Assembly: GCF_001676025.1 (NCBI RefSeq)
Contig: NZ_LZFW01000035.1
Span: 1-64,000 of the forward strand
DNA from: Vibrio sp. UCD-FRSSP16_30
GTDB lineage: Bacteria > Pseudomonadota > Gammaproteobacteria > Enterobacterales > Vibrionaceae
Direction: 5' to 3'
DNA: 64,000 nucleotides
Below the pieces are notes generated by a model. That model was given only the letters and a program-made list of their open reading frames with translations. It was not told where the DNA came from and made no database searches. Made by a program: the position numbers and the translations under genes. Positions 37,971-49,868 of the stretch are shown piece after piece; position 1 is the stretch's first letter, and each line of letters begins with the position of its first letter.

Positions 37971-39185
37971 CTATTTCTTTAGTTCGTTCAAAGCGCGAAT
38001 TCTGCTTGAAAGCGAGTACAGACGGATAAAGCCGCCCGCGTGGCTTTGATCATACACTTCATCTTCACCAAATGTAGCAAACTCTTCAGAGTAAAGGCTA
38101 TTATCAGAACGCTTCTGGATAACAGTTGCTTGACCTTTGTACAGTTTAATAACCACTTCACCATTTACATCTTTTGCCAGCTCATCAGAAGCGGCAAGAA
38201 TAGAGCTGCATAATGGAGTAAACCAACGACCATCGTAAACAAGATGAGAAGCTTTAATACCGAGTTCTTCACGGAACTCAAATGCTGCTTTGTCGAGTAC
38301 CAATTGCTCTACTGCACGCAATGCTTCCATGATGATAGTGCCACCCGGAGTTTCATAGCAGCCACGAGACTTCATGCCAACCAGACGGTTTTCTACGATG
38401 TCGATACGACCAATACCGTGTTTAACGCCTTTTTCATTCAAGTTCACTAGCGCATTGTATGGCGTCAATTTTTCACCATCAATTTCAGTCACTTCACCGT
38501 TTTCAACTTTAATGGTTACGGTTTCAGATTGGTCAGGTGCTTGCTCAGGATCGACTGTCCATGCCCAGCAATCATCATTTGGTGCATTCCACGTTTCTTC
38601 CAGAACGCCACCTTCTGTTGAGATGTGCCAAGCATTAGCATCACGAGAGTAAATCTTAGTCAGTGATGCAGAACATGGGATGTTACGTTCAGCAAGGTAA
38701 TCTAGACACTCTTCACGACTAACTAGATCCCACTCACGCCAAGGAGCGATAACATGTAGGTCTGGTGCTAGAGCTGCGAATGCACCTTCGAAACGAATTT
38801 GGTCATTACCTTTACCAGTACAACCGTGACACAACGCATCAGCGCCAACTTGACGAGCTACTTCTACTTGCGCTTTCGCAATGATAGGACGCGCCATTGA
38901 AGTACCTAGAAGATATTTACCTTCGTAGCATGCACCCGTTTTTAACGTTGGGAAGATGTAGTCTGCAACCATCTCTTCTTTAAGGTCTGCGATGTAACAA
39001 GAAGAAGCGCCTGATGCTTTTGCTTTTTCTTCGATGCCTTGCAGTTCTTCTTCGCCCTGACCTACATCAGCAACAAAAGCAACAACTTCACAGTCATAGT
39101 TTTCTTTTAGCCAAGGGATGATTACTGATGTATCTAGGCCACCTGAGTAGGCTACAACCACTTTTTTTACGTTTACTTTGCTCAT
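37971..39185 (-). CDS. argG: Argininosuccinate synthase
   Basis: Joins citrulline and aspartate with ATP to form argininosuccinate. The 404-residue protein has the PP-loop [15 protein letters not shown] (about residues 11-25), [14 protein letters not shown] and the C-terminal dimer arm. It matches the short, cytoplasmic-type ArgG of vibrios. It lies 76 bases after argB and 52 bases before argHA in the operon. Confidence 0.97.
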   Translation of the reverse strand: MSKVNVKKVVVAYSGGLDTSVIIPWLKENYDCEVVAFVADVGQGEEELQGIEEKAKASGASSCYIADLKEEMVADYIFPTLKTGACYEGKYLLGTSMARPIIAKAQVEVARQVGADALCHGCTGKGNDQIRFEGAFAALAPDLHVIAPWREWDLVSREECLDYLAERNIPCSASLTKIYSRDANAWHISTEGGVLEETWNAPNDDCWAWTVDPEQAPDQSETVTIKVENGEVTEIDGEKLTPYNALVNLNEKGVKHGIGRIDIVENRLVGMKSRGCYETPGGTIIMEALRAVEQLVLDKAAFEFREELGIKASHLVYDGRWFTPLCSSILAASDELAKDVNGEVVIKLYKGQATVIQKRSDNSLYSEEFATFGEDEVYDQSHAGGFIRLYSLSSRIRALNELKK

Positions 39186-39261
39186 AATAATTCTCCGATA
39201 AGTAGGAAAGCTGTACCAACACCATTCCTAATAAGTTCTATTTTAAAAATCTATTTGACTG

Positions 39262-40044
39262 TTATTCAGGCTGAAAAAGTGTGCCAACGTTTTGTCCGGC
39301 AAATAATTGTTCTAATTTTTCTGGGTATCGCCATGACGCCACTTGAATTGGTCGACCCAAATCACTCGCAGCTTGTAGGGCTGCCTGAACTTTTACGATC
39401 ATTCCATCAGTAATGACTTCAGCATGAATCAGTTCATCAGCTTGTTGTTTATTAAGGCTTTCTAACAAATGCCCTTTGCCATCTAATACACCGCTGACAT
39501 CCGACAACAGTGCAAGCTCTGCATCTAAAGCGCCGGCAACAGCAACAGCGGCTTGATCGGCATTCACATTCATCATCTGACCATTATCAGTTAACCCAAT
39601 AGAGCTAATGATAGGCAGTGTATTGGTTGCAAGAATGCTCTGTAGTAGGCCTGCATCTCCCGGAGAAGCATGCCCAACCGCACCCAGTTCAGGATCAAGC
39701 TCTTCCACTTTACACAATCCACCGTCAGCAAGACATAAGCCAATGGTTTTTAAGCCAGACTTGATGGCTTCACCCTGTAGCATTTTATTGGCTGTACCGG
39801 CTAAAGCGCCCGTAATAACCGGAATTTGTTCTTGCGGTGTAACACGTAATCCATCTTTTTTAGTGGAAACCATGTTCAAGTTATTTAGTAGCTCATCCAC
39901 CAAATAACCTCCGCCATGAACCACAACAATCGCGCGTTGAGATTGCTGAGATACTTGTTCAATCGCTTTAAATAACTTAGATAGAGTTTCACTACACTCC
40001 AGTGCAGCTCCGCCTAATTTGATCACCAATGGTAATGTGCTCAT
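39262..40044 (-). CDS. argB: Acetylglutamate kinase
   Basis: Phosphorylates N-acetylglutamate, second step of arginine synthesis. The 260-residue amino acid kinase has KLGGAALE (about residues 9-16), [17 protein letters not shown] and [16 protein letters not shown]. Its length and N-terminus are of the enteric, arginine-insensitive type, which lacks the N-terminal helix of feedback-inhibited forms. It follows argC after 21 bases. Confidence 0.97.
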   Translation of the reverse strand: MSTLPLVIKLGGAALECSETLSKLFKAIEQVSQQSQRAIVVVHGGGYLVDELLNNLNMVSTKKDGLRVTPQEQIPVITGALAGTANKMLQGEAIKSGLKTIGLCLADGGLCKVEELDPELGAVGHASPGDAGLLQSILATNTLPIISSIGLTDNGQMMNVNADQAAVAVAGALDAELALLSDVSGVLDGKGHLLESLNKQQADELIHAEVITDGMIVKVQAALQAASDLGRPIQVASWRYPEKLEQLFAGQNVGTLFQPE

Positions 40045-40065
40045 AAATGTCTTCCTATACTGCGA

Positions 40066-41085
40066 CTAAAACAACGCTGTTGTTTCTGGGAATTGATTAC
40101 GAATGTTTAAACACTGCATTGCTTGCGATGAAGCACCTTTTAAAAGATTATCTATCGCTGAAACAACAATTAAATGTTGCCCCTGTACGCTCCAGCCAAT
40201 ATCACAAAATGGCGTCTGTTCTACATCTTGAATTTTTGGCATCACTTGGTGCTTCAATCTGACTAACTGCGCTTCGCTATACGCTGACTCAAAAGCTTCA
40301 TTCACTTGCTCAGCCGTTACATTCTCTGCCAGCTTAATAGTGATTGTGGCCAAGATGCCGCGCTTAAAATTACCAAGGTGCGGAGTAAAAATAACCTCCC
40401 GCCCTAAGTGACTGGCAATCTCCGGCTGATGACGGTGAGTAAAGACACCGTAAGCCTGTAAACTCACTTCGCAAAAGCTATTGGTTTTGCTTGCTTTGAT
40501 ACCTGCGCCAGACACACCGCTCACTGCGTTAATGACTGGCCATTGCTGACTATCAACCAAACCCGCTTCTAATGCTGGCTTGATGGCCAGTTGCGATGCT
40601 GTTGGGTAGCAACCCGCTACCGCAATAAGATCCGTTTCAGCAATTTCTTTTTTGTTCCACTCAGCTAGGCCATAAACGGCTTTATCTAGCTCAGCTAAAT
40701 GCTTATGTTCAAATCCGTAGTACTGAGGGTAAAAACCATCACTTTGAACTCGGTAAGCCCCTGATAAATCAAAAACCTGACAACCTTGCTTTAAAAACTC
40801 AGGAGCTAGGTCATGGCTAACTTCGTGAGCCGTCGCGAGAAAAACTATATCGACTGATTTTGCTACCGCGGTAACGTCTTGTAACGGAAGCAGTGGTAAG
40901 TCAATTTGTCCAAGTAATTTACCGTGCAACTGACTGATAGGCTTATTTGCATCTAAGCTATTGGCTGACACATACAAACCTGATAGCGTGAGCTTAGGGT
41001 GTTTTGACACCATACTTGCAAGCTCAGCACCGGTATAACCGCTAGCTCCAATAATCGCTACTTTTAGTTGTCTTTCGTTAATCAT
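40066..41085 (-). CDS. argC: N-acetyl-gamma-glutamyl-phosphate reductase
   Basis: NADPH-dependent reduction of N-acetylglutamyl phosphate, third step of arginine synthesis. The 339-residue protein has the Rossmann motif [16 protein letters not shown] (about residues 11-26), the catalytic cysteine in [13 protein letters not shown] (about 158) and the later histidine region [12 protein letters not shown]. It is the first gene of the operon and divergent from argE across 133 bases that carry ARG-box-like sequences. Confidence 0.97.
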   Translation of the reverse strand: MINERQLKVAIIGASGYTGAELASMVSKHPKLTLSGLYVSANSLDANKPISQLHGKLLGQIDLPLLPLQDVTAVAKSVDIVFLATAHEVSHDLAPEFLKQGCQVFDLSGAYRVQSDGFYPQYYGFEHKHLAELDKAVYGLAEWNKKEIAETDLIAVAGCYPTASQLAIKPALEAGLVDSQQWPVINAVSGVSGAGIKASKTNSFCEVSLQAYGVFTHRHQPEIASHLGREVIFTPHLGNFKRGILATITIKLAENVTAEQVNEAFESAYSEAQLVRLKHQVMPKIQDVEQTPFCDIGWSVQGQHLIVVSAIDNLLKGASSQAMQCLNIRNQFPETTALF

Positions 41086-41134
41086 CAGCCGACTCTGTAT
41101 TCATGTGATTATAAATGTAATGAATTCGCTATAT

Positions 41135-41173
41135 TTTGCTTTTTTATTCATTTTTTATGACTTAGTATGTGTT
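41135..41173. promoter_or_regulatory. Candidate tandem ARG boxes (ArgR operator)
   Basis: In the argC-argE divergent gap, TGCTTTTTTATTCA (41137-41150) matches 12 of 14 core positions of the E. coli ARG box, TGAAT-WWWW-ATTCA. A weaker copy, TGACTTAGTATGTG (41158-41171), begins 21 bases later, the classical centre spacing of paired ARG boxes. A further TGAAT half-site is at 41121. ArgR control of argCBH/argE is known in enterics; here it is inferred. Confidence 0.5.
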
Positions 41174-41218
41174 TTAACCTTTCATTAGTTATCTGTCAAT
41201 AGTGGATGCAAAGATAAT

Positions 41219-42397
41219 ATGCCAATACCTAAATTTGTTGATATATACCAAGGTTTAATCAGCACTTCGTCTATTAGTTCTTCCGATCTCAAGTGGGACG
41301 AAGGAAACGCTCAAGTTATCGCAAAGCTTGCAACTTGGTTTGAAGATCTGGGTTTTTCAGTTACGACTGAAGAAGTCGAGCCCGGCAAAGTAAACTTAAT
41401 GGCCCAACTAGGCAGTGGCGAAGGTGGGTTATTGCTCGCAGGTCACTCAGACACCGTACCTTTTGATCAGGGACGCTGGAATTTTGATCCTCATCAGCTG
41501 ACTTTGGCTGATAATCGATATTACGGATTAGGTACTGCTGATATGAAGGGCTTCTTCGCCTTTATCTTAGATGCAGTACAGCAAATGCAAGCCAGTGGTA
41601 CAGATTGGAGTAAACAAACTAAACCTTTGTATATTCTGGCAACCTGTGATGAAGAAACGACCATGCTTGGTGCAAGGCACTTCACCGAAAGCGCACCTTT
41701 TAAGCCTGACTATTGCATCATAGGTGAGCCGACTGAGCTTGTGCCTGTACGTGGTCATAAAGGTCATATGGCTAACTCCATACGCGTCACAGGACGTTCT
41801 GGTCATTCATCTGATCCTGCGCTAGGCATTAATGCTATCGAGATAATGCATGAAATCATGTATCTGTTAATGCAACTTAAGCAGCGTTTAGTCAAAGACT
41901 ATCATCACCCAGGATTTGCGATACCTAATCCAACCCTAAATCTAGGGCACATTCATGGCGGTGACAGTGCCAACAGAATCTGCGGCTGTTGTGAATTGCA
42001 TTATGATTTGAGACCACTACCGGGGTTAAGCCTTGAAAGCTTAGATCAACTGCTTCAAGAGTATTTACGGCCTATTATGCAAAAGTGGCCAGGCAAAATA
42101 GACATTACACCTTTGCACAACCCAATTCCGGGTTATGAATGCCAAGCTGACCACCCTTTTGTGCACGAAATGCAGCACATTTGCGAAACAGAGTCTCAAA
42201 CCGTCAATTACTGCACTGAAGCACCTTTCTTGCAGGAGCTATGCCCGACTCTGGTTATGGGACCAGGCTCTATCGATCAGGCCCATCAGCCAGATGAATA
42301 CCTCAGCTTAGATTTTATTAACCCAACCATCGATATTCTTAAGAAATCCATAAACCATTACTGTTTTTCTAATGATTCGACAGGATTTGTGAAATAA
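41219..42397 (+). CDS. argE: Acetylornithine deacetylase
   Basis: Removes the acetyl group from N-acetylornithine to give ornithine, the linear-pathway step. The 392-residue zinc metallopeptidase-fold protein has [17 protein letters not shown] (about residues 72-88), the bridging Asp and base Glu in [10 protein letters not shown] and [10 protein letters not shown], and the C-terminal metal His in [12 protein letters not shown]. It is somewhat longer than V. cholerae ArgE as I remember it. Having ArgE together with an ArgHA fusion means acetyl groups are lost rather than recycled. Confidence 0.96.
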   Translation: MPIPKFVDIYQGLISTSSISSSDLKWDEGNAQVIAKLATWFEDLGFSVTTEEVEPGKVNLMAQLGSGEGGLLLAGHSDTVPFDQGRWNFDPHQLTLADNRYYGLGTADMKGFFAFILDAVQQMQASGTDWSKQTKPLYILATCDEETTMLGARHFTESAPFKPDYCIIGEPTELVPVRGHKGHMANSIRVTGRSGHSSDPALGINAIEIMHEIMYLLMQLKQRLVKDYHHPGFAIPNPTLNLGHIHGGDSANRICGCCELHYDLRPLPGLSLESLDQLLQEYLRPIMQKWPGKIDITPLHNPIPGYECQADHPFVHEMQHICETESQTVNYCTEAPFLQELCPTLVMGPGSIDQAHQPDEYLSLDFINPTIDILKKSINHYCFSNDSTGFVK

Positions 42398-42420
42398 ATT
42401 TTCAACATTTGATTCACATA

Positions 42421-42462
42421 AACCAGCAAGTATGATTCAAATCAAATCGAACGCTGGTTTTT
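42421..42462 (+). terminator. Candidate terminator of argE
   Basis: AACCAGC pairs with GCTGGTT across a 25-base loop and is followed by TTTC. It lies 24 bases past the argE stop. Confidence 0.6.
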
Positions 42463-42562
42463 CAATCAAATTTATTCAAAGTTTGACTCATGCCCCTTTT
42501 CTTGGATAGATTGTTACTTAACTCAAGGACAGGTGTGTAATTTAATTACGAGGCTCAATGAA

Positions 42563-45193
42563 ATGAATAAGAAATATTCTGCACTCACCAGTAATGTAAA
42601 AATGCTGGGTAATCTACTAGGCAGAACCATTAAAGATGCCCACGGAGAGGACATTCTCAATAAAGTTGAGACCCTTCGTAAACTATCTAAATCAGCTCGT
42701 GGCGGTAATAAAGAAGACAGAGAGACTCTCATTCATGAGATTGAGAACCTACCTGATGAGCAGTTCATCCCTGTTGCTCGTGCATTCAACCAATTTTTGA
42801 ATCTGACCAATATTGCTGATCAATACCACACGATTTCTCGCAATGGCAGAGAGCAAGTTTGTGAATCTGATGCTCTGCAATCTCTATTTAGCAAATTAGA
42901 ATCTAAAGAGATTTCAAACGCCGAAGCGTCTGAGGCAATTAAAAATCTCAACATTGAACTCGTTTTAACAGCACACCCAACTGAAATTACTCGTCGTACT
43001 ATGATCAACAAACTAGTCAAGATAAACGATTGTTTATCTAAACTAGAGCTGAGTGACATAGGCCCTGCAGAACGCATTAAAACAGAACGTCGACTTGAGC
43101 AATTAATCGCTCAAAGCTGGCACTCAGATGTGATTCGTCAACAACGTCCAACACCACTTGATGAAGCTAAATCAGGTTTTGCTGTCGTCGAAAATTCTCT
43201 TTGGGAAGCGGTTCCAGAGTTCTTACGTGAGCTCGATGAGCGCGTTTCAACTCATCTTGATGAACGCCTACCTATTGATGCTCGCCCAGTGCACTTTTCT
43301 TCATGGATGGGTGGCGACCGAGACGGTAACCCGTTTGTAACGCATGACATCACTCAAGAAGTACTTTGGTTATCTCGTTGGAAAGCGGCTGATCTTTATC
43401 ATGCTGATATTGAAGAGCTAATTACTGAGCTTTCTATGACCGCTTGTAACCAGAGCGTACGTGAATTAGCCGGTGATAGTCACGAACCTTATCGCGGCAT
43501 TCTTAAACAGCTTCGTCTGCTACTTAAAAATACTCGACTAGTCATTAGTGCAAAACTTGCTGGTGAAGTCGTTCCTAATACACCTATTTTAGAGACTGCC
43601 GATCAGCTTTGGGATCCACTGCATACCATCTATACCTCTTTACACGAATGTGGAATGGGTGTTATTGCCGAAGGCTCTCTGCTAGATACACTGCGCCGCA
43701 TTAAATGTTTTGGTGCGCACTTAGTTCGTTTAGATATTCGTCAAGAAAGTACTGAGCACTCCAACGCACTATCAGAAGTGACTCGTTATTTAGGTCTTGG
43801 TGACTATGACCAGTGGAATGAACAAGATAAAGTGTCATTCTTAGTTAAAGAACTCAGCTCAAATCGCCCTCTTATCCCACACCATTGGGAACCTTCTGCA
43901 AAAGTAAAAGAGATCATTGATACCTGTAAGACAGTTGCTGAGCATCCAAGAGAAGCATTTGGCTCTTACGTCATTTCGATGGCTCGTACCGCCTCTGATG
44001 TACTTGCGGTTCACCTATTATTGCGTGAAGCTGGCTGTAAATTCCGCCTAGGTGTTTGTCCACTATTTGAAACACTAGAAGATTTAAATAACTCAGAAAC
44101 TGTTATGCAGCAGCTATTTAATATCGACTGGTACCGTGGATTTATCCAAGGTGAGCAGATGGTAATGATTGGCTACTCTGACTCAGCAAAAGATGCTGGT
44201 GTTATGTCAGCTGGTTGGGCGCAGTATGATGCAATGGATAAACTGGTTAAGGTATGTGAAGCACAAAGCATCGACCTAACGTTATTCCATGGTCGTGGCG
44301 GTACTATCGGTCGTGGTGGCGCTCCAGCACACGCAGCTTTATTATCTCAACCACCAAAAAGCTTGCAAGGTGGTCTGCGTGTAACTGAACAAGGCGAAAT
44401 GATTCGCTTTAAACTGGGTCTACCTCAAGTTGCAGTAAACAGTCTTAACATGTACGCGAGTGCAATATTAGAAGCAAACCTTCTTCCGCCTCCAGAGCCT
44501 AAACAAGACTGGCGCGACCTAATGGAAGTGCTATCTCAAGTATCATGTGAGTCTTACCGTAATGTTGTACGTGGCGAAGATGATTTTGTTGCTTACTTTA
44601 GAGCGGCGACACCAGAACTTGAACTTGGCAAACTGCCATTAGGTTCTCGTCCATCAAAACGAAACCCTAAAGGTGGCGTTGAGAGCCTACGTGCAATTCC
44701 TTGGATTTTCTCATGGAGCCAAAACCGCCTAGTGTTACCGGCATGGCTTGGGGCTGGTGAAGCAATTCAGTACTCCATCGATCAAGGACACTTAACGCTA
44801 CTAGAAGAAATGTGTCGTGAATGGCCATTCTTCTCTACCCGCTTAGGTATGCTAGAAATGGTTTACTACAAATGCAGCATGGAAATTTCCAAACTGTATG
44901 ATGAGAAGCTAACCGACCCATCTCTATGGCGCTTAGGTGAAAACCTACGTGAGCAATTACAAAAAGATATTCAAGCTGTATTAAAAGTTGAAAACAACGA
45001 AAACTTAATGCAAAGCGACCCTTGGGGGCTTGAGTCTATTCGTTTACGCAACATCTACGTTGATCCATTGAATATGCTTCAAGTAGAGCTTCTTAAACGT
45101 ACCAGACAGACAGAAGAGAATAACCCGGAACTGGAAGAAGCTCTGATGATTACCATCGCTGGTATCGCTGCGGGTATGCGTAATACAGGCTAA
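42563..45193 (+). CDS. ppc: Phosphoenolpyruvate carboxylase
   Basis: Anaplerotic carboxylation of PEP to oxaloacetate. The start at 42563 ([20 protein letters not shown]) matches the enteric N-terminus and gives 876 residues, the family length. Conserved blocks are [13 protein letters not shown] (catalytic His near residue 138), [28 protein letters not shown] and the C-terminal MRNTG. A GTG ten codons upstream (42533) is in frame and also near an AAGGA, so a longer form cannot be excluded. The gene stands between argE and aphA. Confidence 0.96.
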   Translation: MNKKYSALTSNVKMLGNLLGRTIKDAHGEDILNKVETLRKLSKSARGGNKEDRETLIHEIENLPDEQFIPVARAFNQFLNLTNIADQYHTISRNGREQVCESDALQSLFSKLESKEISNAEASEAIKNLNIELVLTAHPTEITRRTMINKLVKINDCLSKLELSDIGPAERIKTERRLEQLIAQSWHSDVIRQQRPTPLDEAKSGFAVVENSLWEAVPEFLRELDERVSTHLDERLPIDARPVHFSSWMGGDRDGNPFVTHDITQEVLWLSRWKAADLYHADIEELITELSMTACNQSVRELAGDSHEPYRGILKQLRLLLKNTRLVISAKLAGEVVPNTPILETADQLWDPLHTIYTSLHECGMGVIAEGSLLDTLRRIKCFGAHLVRLDIRQESTEHSNALSEVTRYLGLGDYDQWNEQDKVSFLVKELSSNRPLIPHHWEPSAKVKEIIDTCKTVAEHPREAFGSYVISMARTASDVLAVHLLLREAGCKFRLGVCPLFETLEDLNNSETVMQQLFNIDWYRGFIQGEQMVMIGYSDSAKDAGVMSAGWAQYDAMDKLVKVCEAQSIDLTLFHGRGGTIGRGGAPAHAALLSQPPKSLQGGLRVTEQGEMIRFKLGLPQVAVNSLNMYASAILEANLLPPPEPKQDWRDLMEVLSQVSCESYRNVVRGEDDFVAYFRAATPELELGKLPLGSRPSKRNPKGGVESLRAIPWIFSWSQNRLVLPAWLGAGEAIQYSIDQGHLTLLEEMCREWPFFSTRLGMLEMVYYKCSMEISKLYDEKLTDPSLWRLGENLREQLQKDIQAVLKVENNENLMQSDPWGLESIRLRNIYVDPLNMLQVELLKRTRQTEENNPELEEALMITIAGIAAGMRNTG

Positions 45194-45242
45194 GTTCAAG
45201 ACTGTTTATTTAAAATAGTTATTTAGAAGCTAGTCATTATTT

Positions 45243-45272
45243 AAGCCTCAATTCTTTGAATTGGGGCTTTTC
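45243..45272 (+). terminator. Intrinsic terminator of ppc
   Basis: The stem AAGCCTCAATTC/GAATTGGGGCTT (one T-G wobble, three-base loop) is followed by TTCTTATTCTT, 50 bases past the ppc stop. Confidence 0.85.
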
Positions 45273-45475
45273 TTATTCTTAATAGAAATAAACAAAGCTC
45301 GCCTGAGCCCATAACAAACCTTATCTAAATCCATTTCTTTACATTATCTTATCTGCAACAAACGACCATTGATTATTATCTAACCGCTTGAGATTGCTGG
45401 GATTTTATTTAATTATTGAGCTTTAGCATCCGTTTTTTAATACAACAAATGCATAGGATTTTTTAGTTTATGATC

Positions 45476-45785
45476 CAGTTGGCAATATGAGACAAAAAGC
45501 TGTAAACCTGTTTTTGTAATACTTATTTTGCGTTAATCTAACGGCCAAAAATGATAGTAAACTGTTAGCTTATAGATAGGGCATCTTGGGTTTCATTATT
45601 CAAAAAAGAGACGCAATATCCCCTACTTATTAAACATAATAATATTAATCATTTTCAGGTGATAATGGCTTAAAAGGTAATACATGCACTCTCGAAATTC
45701 CTGAGTGGATCGCACTTTTCAATCATGACCAATAGAGTCTGAAGAGTGCGTTGTTTTTTATATGCAGTATATTTGGAAGAACAAC
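45476..45785 (+). promoter_or_regulatory. Long structured aphA leader/regulatory region
   Basis: This is most of the 592-base gap between ppc and aphA; beyond the ppc terminator I see no gene in it. Items visible: CAGTTGGC at 45476-45483, complementary to the core GCCAACUG of Qrr small RNAs as I remember it; an A/T hairpin ACAAAAA/TTTTTGT at 45492-45517; and a terminator-like hairpin CGCACTTTTC/GAAGAGTGCG (45711-45720 with 45741-45750) followed by TTGTTTTTTA, ending 26 bases before the aphA ATG. An upstream GCACTCT (45686-45692) can pair with the same 3' arm. No promoter could be fixed with confidence. Confidence 0.5.
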
Positions 45786-46316
45786 ATGTCATTACCACAC
45801 GTTATATTGACCGTACTAAGCACAAAAGATGCTACCGGTTACGACATTACAAAAGAATTTTCCTATAGCATTGGCTATTTTTGGAAAGCAAGCCACCAGC
45901 AAGTTTATCGTGAACTGAACAAACTTGCTGAAAATGGATTGGTGACTTGTCAGTTATTTCCTCAATCAGGAAAGCCAGATAAGAAAATTTACTCAATTAC
46001 AGAGAACGGCCGTGAGGCACTGTCTAAATGGTTTGAACAACCAATCTCACACCCAACAGTGAGAGATGAATTTGCAGCTAAGCTTTACGCATGTGAAGTA
46101 CAACCTGCTGAAGGTTTTTCTGACCAATTACAACTTGCACTTAACGATTCACGTAAGCTAGTTCAGTATTACAAAGAAATCGAAGGTACTCACTATTCAG
46201 ATACTCGTATCTTGAGCCACAAAGAAAAGATTGAACGACTAACTTTACGTCGTAATCTTCTTACTCGTGAAGCTTGGAATGAGTGGGCTGAAGAAGTGTT
46301 AGGCGAGATTGCTTAA
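45786..46316 (+). CDS. aphA: Low-cell-density quorum-sensing and virulence regulator AphA
   Basis: PadR-family transcription factor. In Vibrio it is the master regulator at low cell density, and in V. cholerae it activates tcpPH with AphB. The 176-residue protein starts MSLPHVILTVLSTKDATGYD, with the winged helix GYFWKASHQQVYRELNKLAE (about residues 30-49) and the C-terminal antiparallel coiled coil ending LTLRRNLLTREAWNEWAEEV. It matches AphA throughout. The ATG at 45786 follows TTGGAAGAACAAC. An in-frame ATG eight codons upstream lies in the T run of the leader hairpin and is unlikely. ppc is upstream, as in V. cholerae; metF is convergent downstream. Confidence 0.95.
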   Translation: MSLPHVILTVLSTKDATGYDITKEFSYSIGYFWKASHQQVYRELNKLAENGLVTCQLFPQSGKPDKKIYSITENGREALSKWFEQPISHPTVRDEFAAKLYACEVQPAEGFSDQLQLALNDSRKLVQYYKEIEGTHYSDTRILSHKEKIERLTLRRNLLTREAWNEWAEEVLGEIA

Positions 46317-46324
46317 TCAAAAAA

Positions 46325-46365
46325 CAAAAGGACCTAGCTGTTTATGCTCTAGGTCCTTTGTTTTT
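46325..46365. terminator. Bidirectional terminator between aphA and metF
   Basis: AAAGGACCTAG pairs with CTAGGTCCTTT around an 11-base loop, with A and T runs on either side. Confidence 0.9.
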
Positions 46366-46385
46366 ATCAACTTATTATCAATGAT

Positions 46386-47303
<918 letters not shown>

Positions 47304-47324
47304 TTAGCACAATCACATAATCAC

Positions 47325-47348
47325 GAACGTTTAGACGTCTGTATGTCT
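47325..47348 (-). promoter_or_regulatory. Met boxes upstream of metF
   Basis: A perfect met box AGACGTCT (47333-47340) is flanked in register by GAACGTTT and GTATGTCT, each matching the 8-base consensus at five positions. It lies 40-63 bases upstream of the metF ATG, where a MetJ operator is expected. Confidence 0.85.
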
Positions 47349-47417
47349 AGATAATGTAAATTTATGAGAGTGATGTCAACAAAAATCAGTACAAAGTTTG
47401 AGTCTTTTTAAGATAAG

Positions 47418-47449
47418 AAGTATCCAACATCCCGCGATGCCGGATACTT
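47418..47449 (-). terminator. Candidate terminator of metBL
   Basis: AAGTATCC pairs with GGATACTT, with an inner CATC/GATG stem, eight bases past the metL stop. The downstream tract (CTTATCTTAAAA) is only moderately T-rich. Confidence 0.6.
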
Positions 47450-47457
47450 AACTAAGA

Positions 47458-49866
47458 TTATAGTAGGCTAGATAAGCGGTTTAGGTCTGATTGGAGGGCT
47501 CCGGCAGTTACTTCACGCCCAGCACCGGGACCTCGAATAACTAAAGGATTATCTTTGTACCATTTGCTCTCTATTGCAAAAATATTGTCACATGGCAATA
47601 GGTTAGCAAGTGAATGATGCACAGAAAGCGCCTCTACACCCACTGTCGCTGTACCTTCTTTAGAAAGTCGAGCTACGTAGCGTAAAACCTTCCCTTCCCC
47701 TTTAGCTTTCGCTAGACGCTCTGCTAAGGCTTCGTTCAAAACGCTTGCTTGAGAAAAGAACTCATCTACAGACAAATCTAAAAGGCTATCAGGTACTAGA
47801 GATTCGACCTTAACCCCTTCAGGCTCAAGATCTAGCCCTGATTCACGCGCTAAAATGACTAACTTACGCATAACGTCAGTACCATCTAAATCCGCTCTTG
47901 GATCTGGCTCGGTAAGCCCTTGCTGCCATGCAAGATCAACCAATTCACTAAATGGCATAGAGCCATCATACTGCTGGAATAACCAAGATAACGTGCCGGA
48001 AAAAATGCCTGATAATGCCACTATTTCATCGCCACTCTCGCGCAAGTCTCTCACAGTATGGTTAACCGGAAGCCCTGCGCCAACAGTCGCGTTATATAAC
48101 CAATGACGACCCGTTTTAGCAAAGACATCTTGTACTTGATGATAGTATTCACTAGGAGCCGAACCGGCTAATTTATTAGCAGATATAAGGTGCATGCCAT
48201 GCTCGGCAAACTCTAAATAACGGTCAGATACCGCTTGGCTTGCCGTAACATCTAAAATAATAATCTCATCAAAGCGTGATTGTTTTCTTACCAGAGACAA
48301 CCAATCTTCTTCTGCGGTAATCGCCTGATCGGCAAAATGGGAGTTCACCAATGTCGCATCAATACCCTTCTCATCAAGCCAATAACGATTACTCGCCACT
48401 ACCCCGATAAGGTCAAAGCTCATGCCTCGGCGTTTTTCGAGCTCAACTTTTTGCGTCGCAAACAATTCAAGCCAATTAGAGCCAATGTTGCCTTTGCCAC
48501 AGAGAATAAGTCCAACACGCTTTTGAGCTTGAAACAGCTGATTGTGTAGTTGTTTCAGTAGCGACGGAATATCGGTACTTTTCACCACGGCAATAAGGCT
48601 AAGTTCAGACTCGGTTTCAAACATAAACTCGACAGATACCGTTTTTAATGTCTGATAAAAACCAAAGCAATGGTTAGGGTTATTAGTGACCCCAGCCCCT
48701 ACTGCGGCAATTAAAGATAAACCTTCTTTAACATCAATTTTGATATCAAGCTGCGCTGATTGAATACACTCCAACGCTCCAGCTAGTAGCTCACTGGTAT
48801 AAGCAAGGCGAAGACAATGATTATCTGACTGAGATTCATAAGCCAATGGAGCAAGCTGAGCCTTATTTAGCAAAGCGATAACTTGTGGCTCTAAACGTTC
48901 AAAATCATGCGACTGACCTAATGTAAGCTCAATAAGATTTACATCATCAAGTGATGTCACTATCTTAGCGCCTCGGCCAGACGCTAAAACGCGCTCTATT
49001 TTCGTTGAGCCAGATTCAGGCTGATGACTACAACGTAGTTCTAAATCCATAGCACTTTGAGCCACAGGCTGTAATGTACGACTGTGTAGTACTGGCGCAG
49101 CTAAACGAGCTAACTCACTGGCTTCATCAAGACGAAGCAATGGCAACAAGCAAGCATCTTCTACAATTCGAGGATCAGCGCTGTATACACCAGCAACATC
49201 ACTCCAAATAGTCACTTTTGCTGCATCCGCTAAAGCACCGACAATTGTCGCTGAATAATCAGAGCCATTTCGACCAAGAAGAACAGTTTCGCCCTGTTCG
49301 TTCTGCGCCATAAATCCGGTAATCACTAATCGTTTCAATGGGTGCTGAGCGATAACTTGTTTCGCTAATGGCCAAGATAAGTTGCGGTCGATTTCTGGCT
49401 GAGTGCCAATTTCTGCACGCAAAAAACGACGTGAATCAATCGCTACACTTTGCATGTCTTTATGACTAAGAACAGCGGCTAGAAGTCGTGATGACCAAAC
49501 CTCACCATGTCCTAATACCTCTGATTTTTGCGAGTCAGATAAAGGGCTATTTAATGCACTTAATGCGGTGAACTCAGCATTAAGTTGTGCTTGTAAGGCT
49601 TGAGCTTGTTCTGTCGGAAGCAAATCACTGATCAGTTGATTTTGATAGGCTCTTAATTCAAGCAAAATCTCATGCGCAATACGCCCATCTTTTTCCAACG
49701 CCGCTAACCAACTCAATAAGTTATTGGTTGTCGAGCCTGCAGCTGAAACAATGATCAAATCTCCAGCATTAGAATATTCAGATAAAATATTCGCAACACG
49801 CTCGAAACACTCAACAGTCGCAAGACTACTGCCACCAAACTTATGCAGTTGAGTTACGTTATTCAT
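47458..49866 (-). CDS. metL: Bifunctional aspartokinase II/homoserine dehydrogenase II
   Basis: Catalyses the first and third steps from aspartate toward homoserine. In the 802-residue product the N-terminal aspartokinase (about 1-300) starts with HKFGGSSLATVECFERVANI and contains LLGRNGSDYSATIVGALADA. Two ACT-like domains lie at about 310-450. The C-terminal homoserine dehydrogenase (about 455-802) has LILCGKGNIGSNWLELFATQ and NATVGAGLPVNHTVRDLRES. The gene follows metB after two bases, and in enterics this isozyme is repressed by methionine through MetJ. Distinction from ThrA rests on the metB linkage and sequence. Confidence 0.95.
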   Translation of the reverse strand: MNNVTQLHKFGGSSLATVECFERVANILSEYSNAGDLIIVSAAGSTTNNLLSWLAALEKDGRIAHEILLELRAYQNQLISDLLPTEQAQALQAQLNAEFTALSALNSPLSDSQKSEVLGHGEVWSSRLLAAVLSHKDMQSVAIDSRRFLRAEIGTQPEIDRNLSWPLAKQVIAQHPLKRLVITGFMAQNEQGETVLLGRNGSDYSATIVGALADAAKVTIWSDVAGVYSADPRIVEDACLLPLLRLDEASELARLAAPVLHSRTLQPVAQSAMDLELRCSHQPESGSTKIERVLASGRGAKIVTSLDDVNLIELTLGQSHDFERLEPQVIALLNKAQLAPLAYESQSDNHCLRLAYTSELLAGALECIQSAQLDIKIDVKEGLSLIAAVGAGVTNNPNHCFGFYQTLKTVSVEFMFETESELSLIAVVKSTDIPSLLKQLHNQLFQAQKRVGLILCGKGNIGSNWLELFATQKVELEKRRGMSFDLIGVVASNRYWLDEKGIDATLVNSHFADQAITAEEDWLSLVRKQSRFDEIIILDVTASQAVSDRYLEFAEHGMHLISANKLAGSAPSEYYHQVQDVFAKTGRHWLYNATVGAGLPVNHTVRDLRESGDEIVALSGIFSGTLSWLFQQYDGSMPFSELVDLAWQQGLTEPDPRADLDGTDVMRKLVILARESGLDLEPEGVKVESLVPDSLLDLSVDEFFSQASVLNEALAERLAKAKGEGKVLRYVARLSKEGTATVGVEALSVHHSLANLLPCDNIFAIESKWYKDNPLVIRGPGAGREVTAGALQSDLNRLSSLL

Positions 49867-49868
49867 AA

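Noticed and set aside
45762..45785. Upstream in-frame ATG that would add eight residues to AphA
   Set aside because: It sits just after the hairpin's T run with no Shine-Dalgarno sequence. The ATG at 45786 has GGAAGA at good spacing and gives the known AphA N-terminus MSLPHV.
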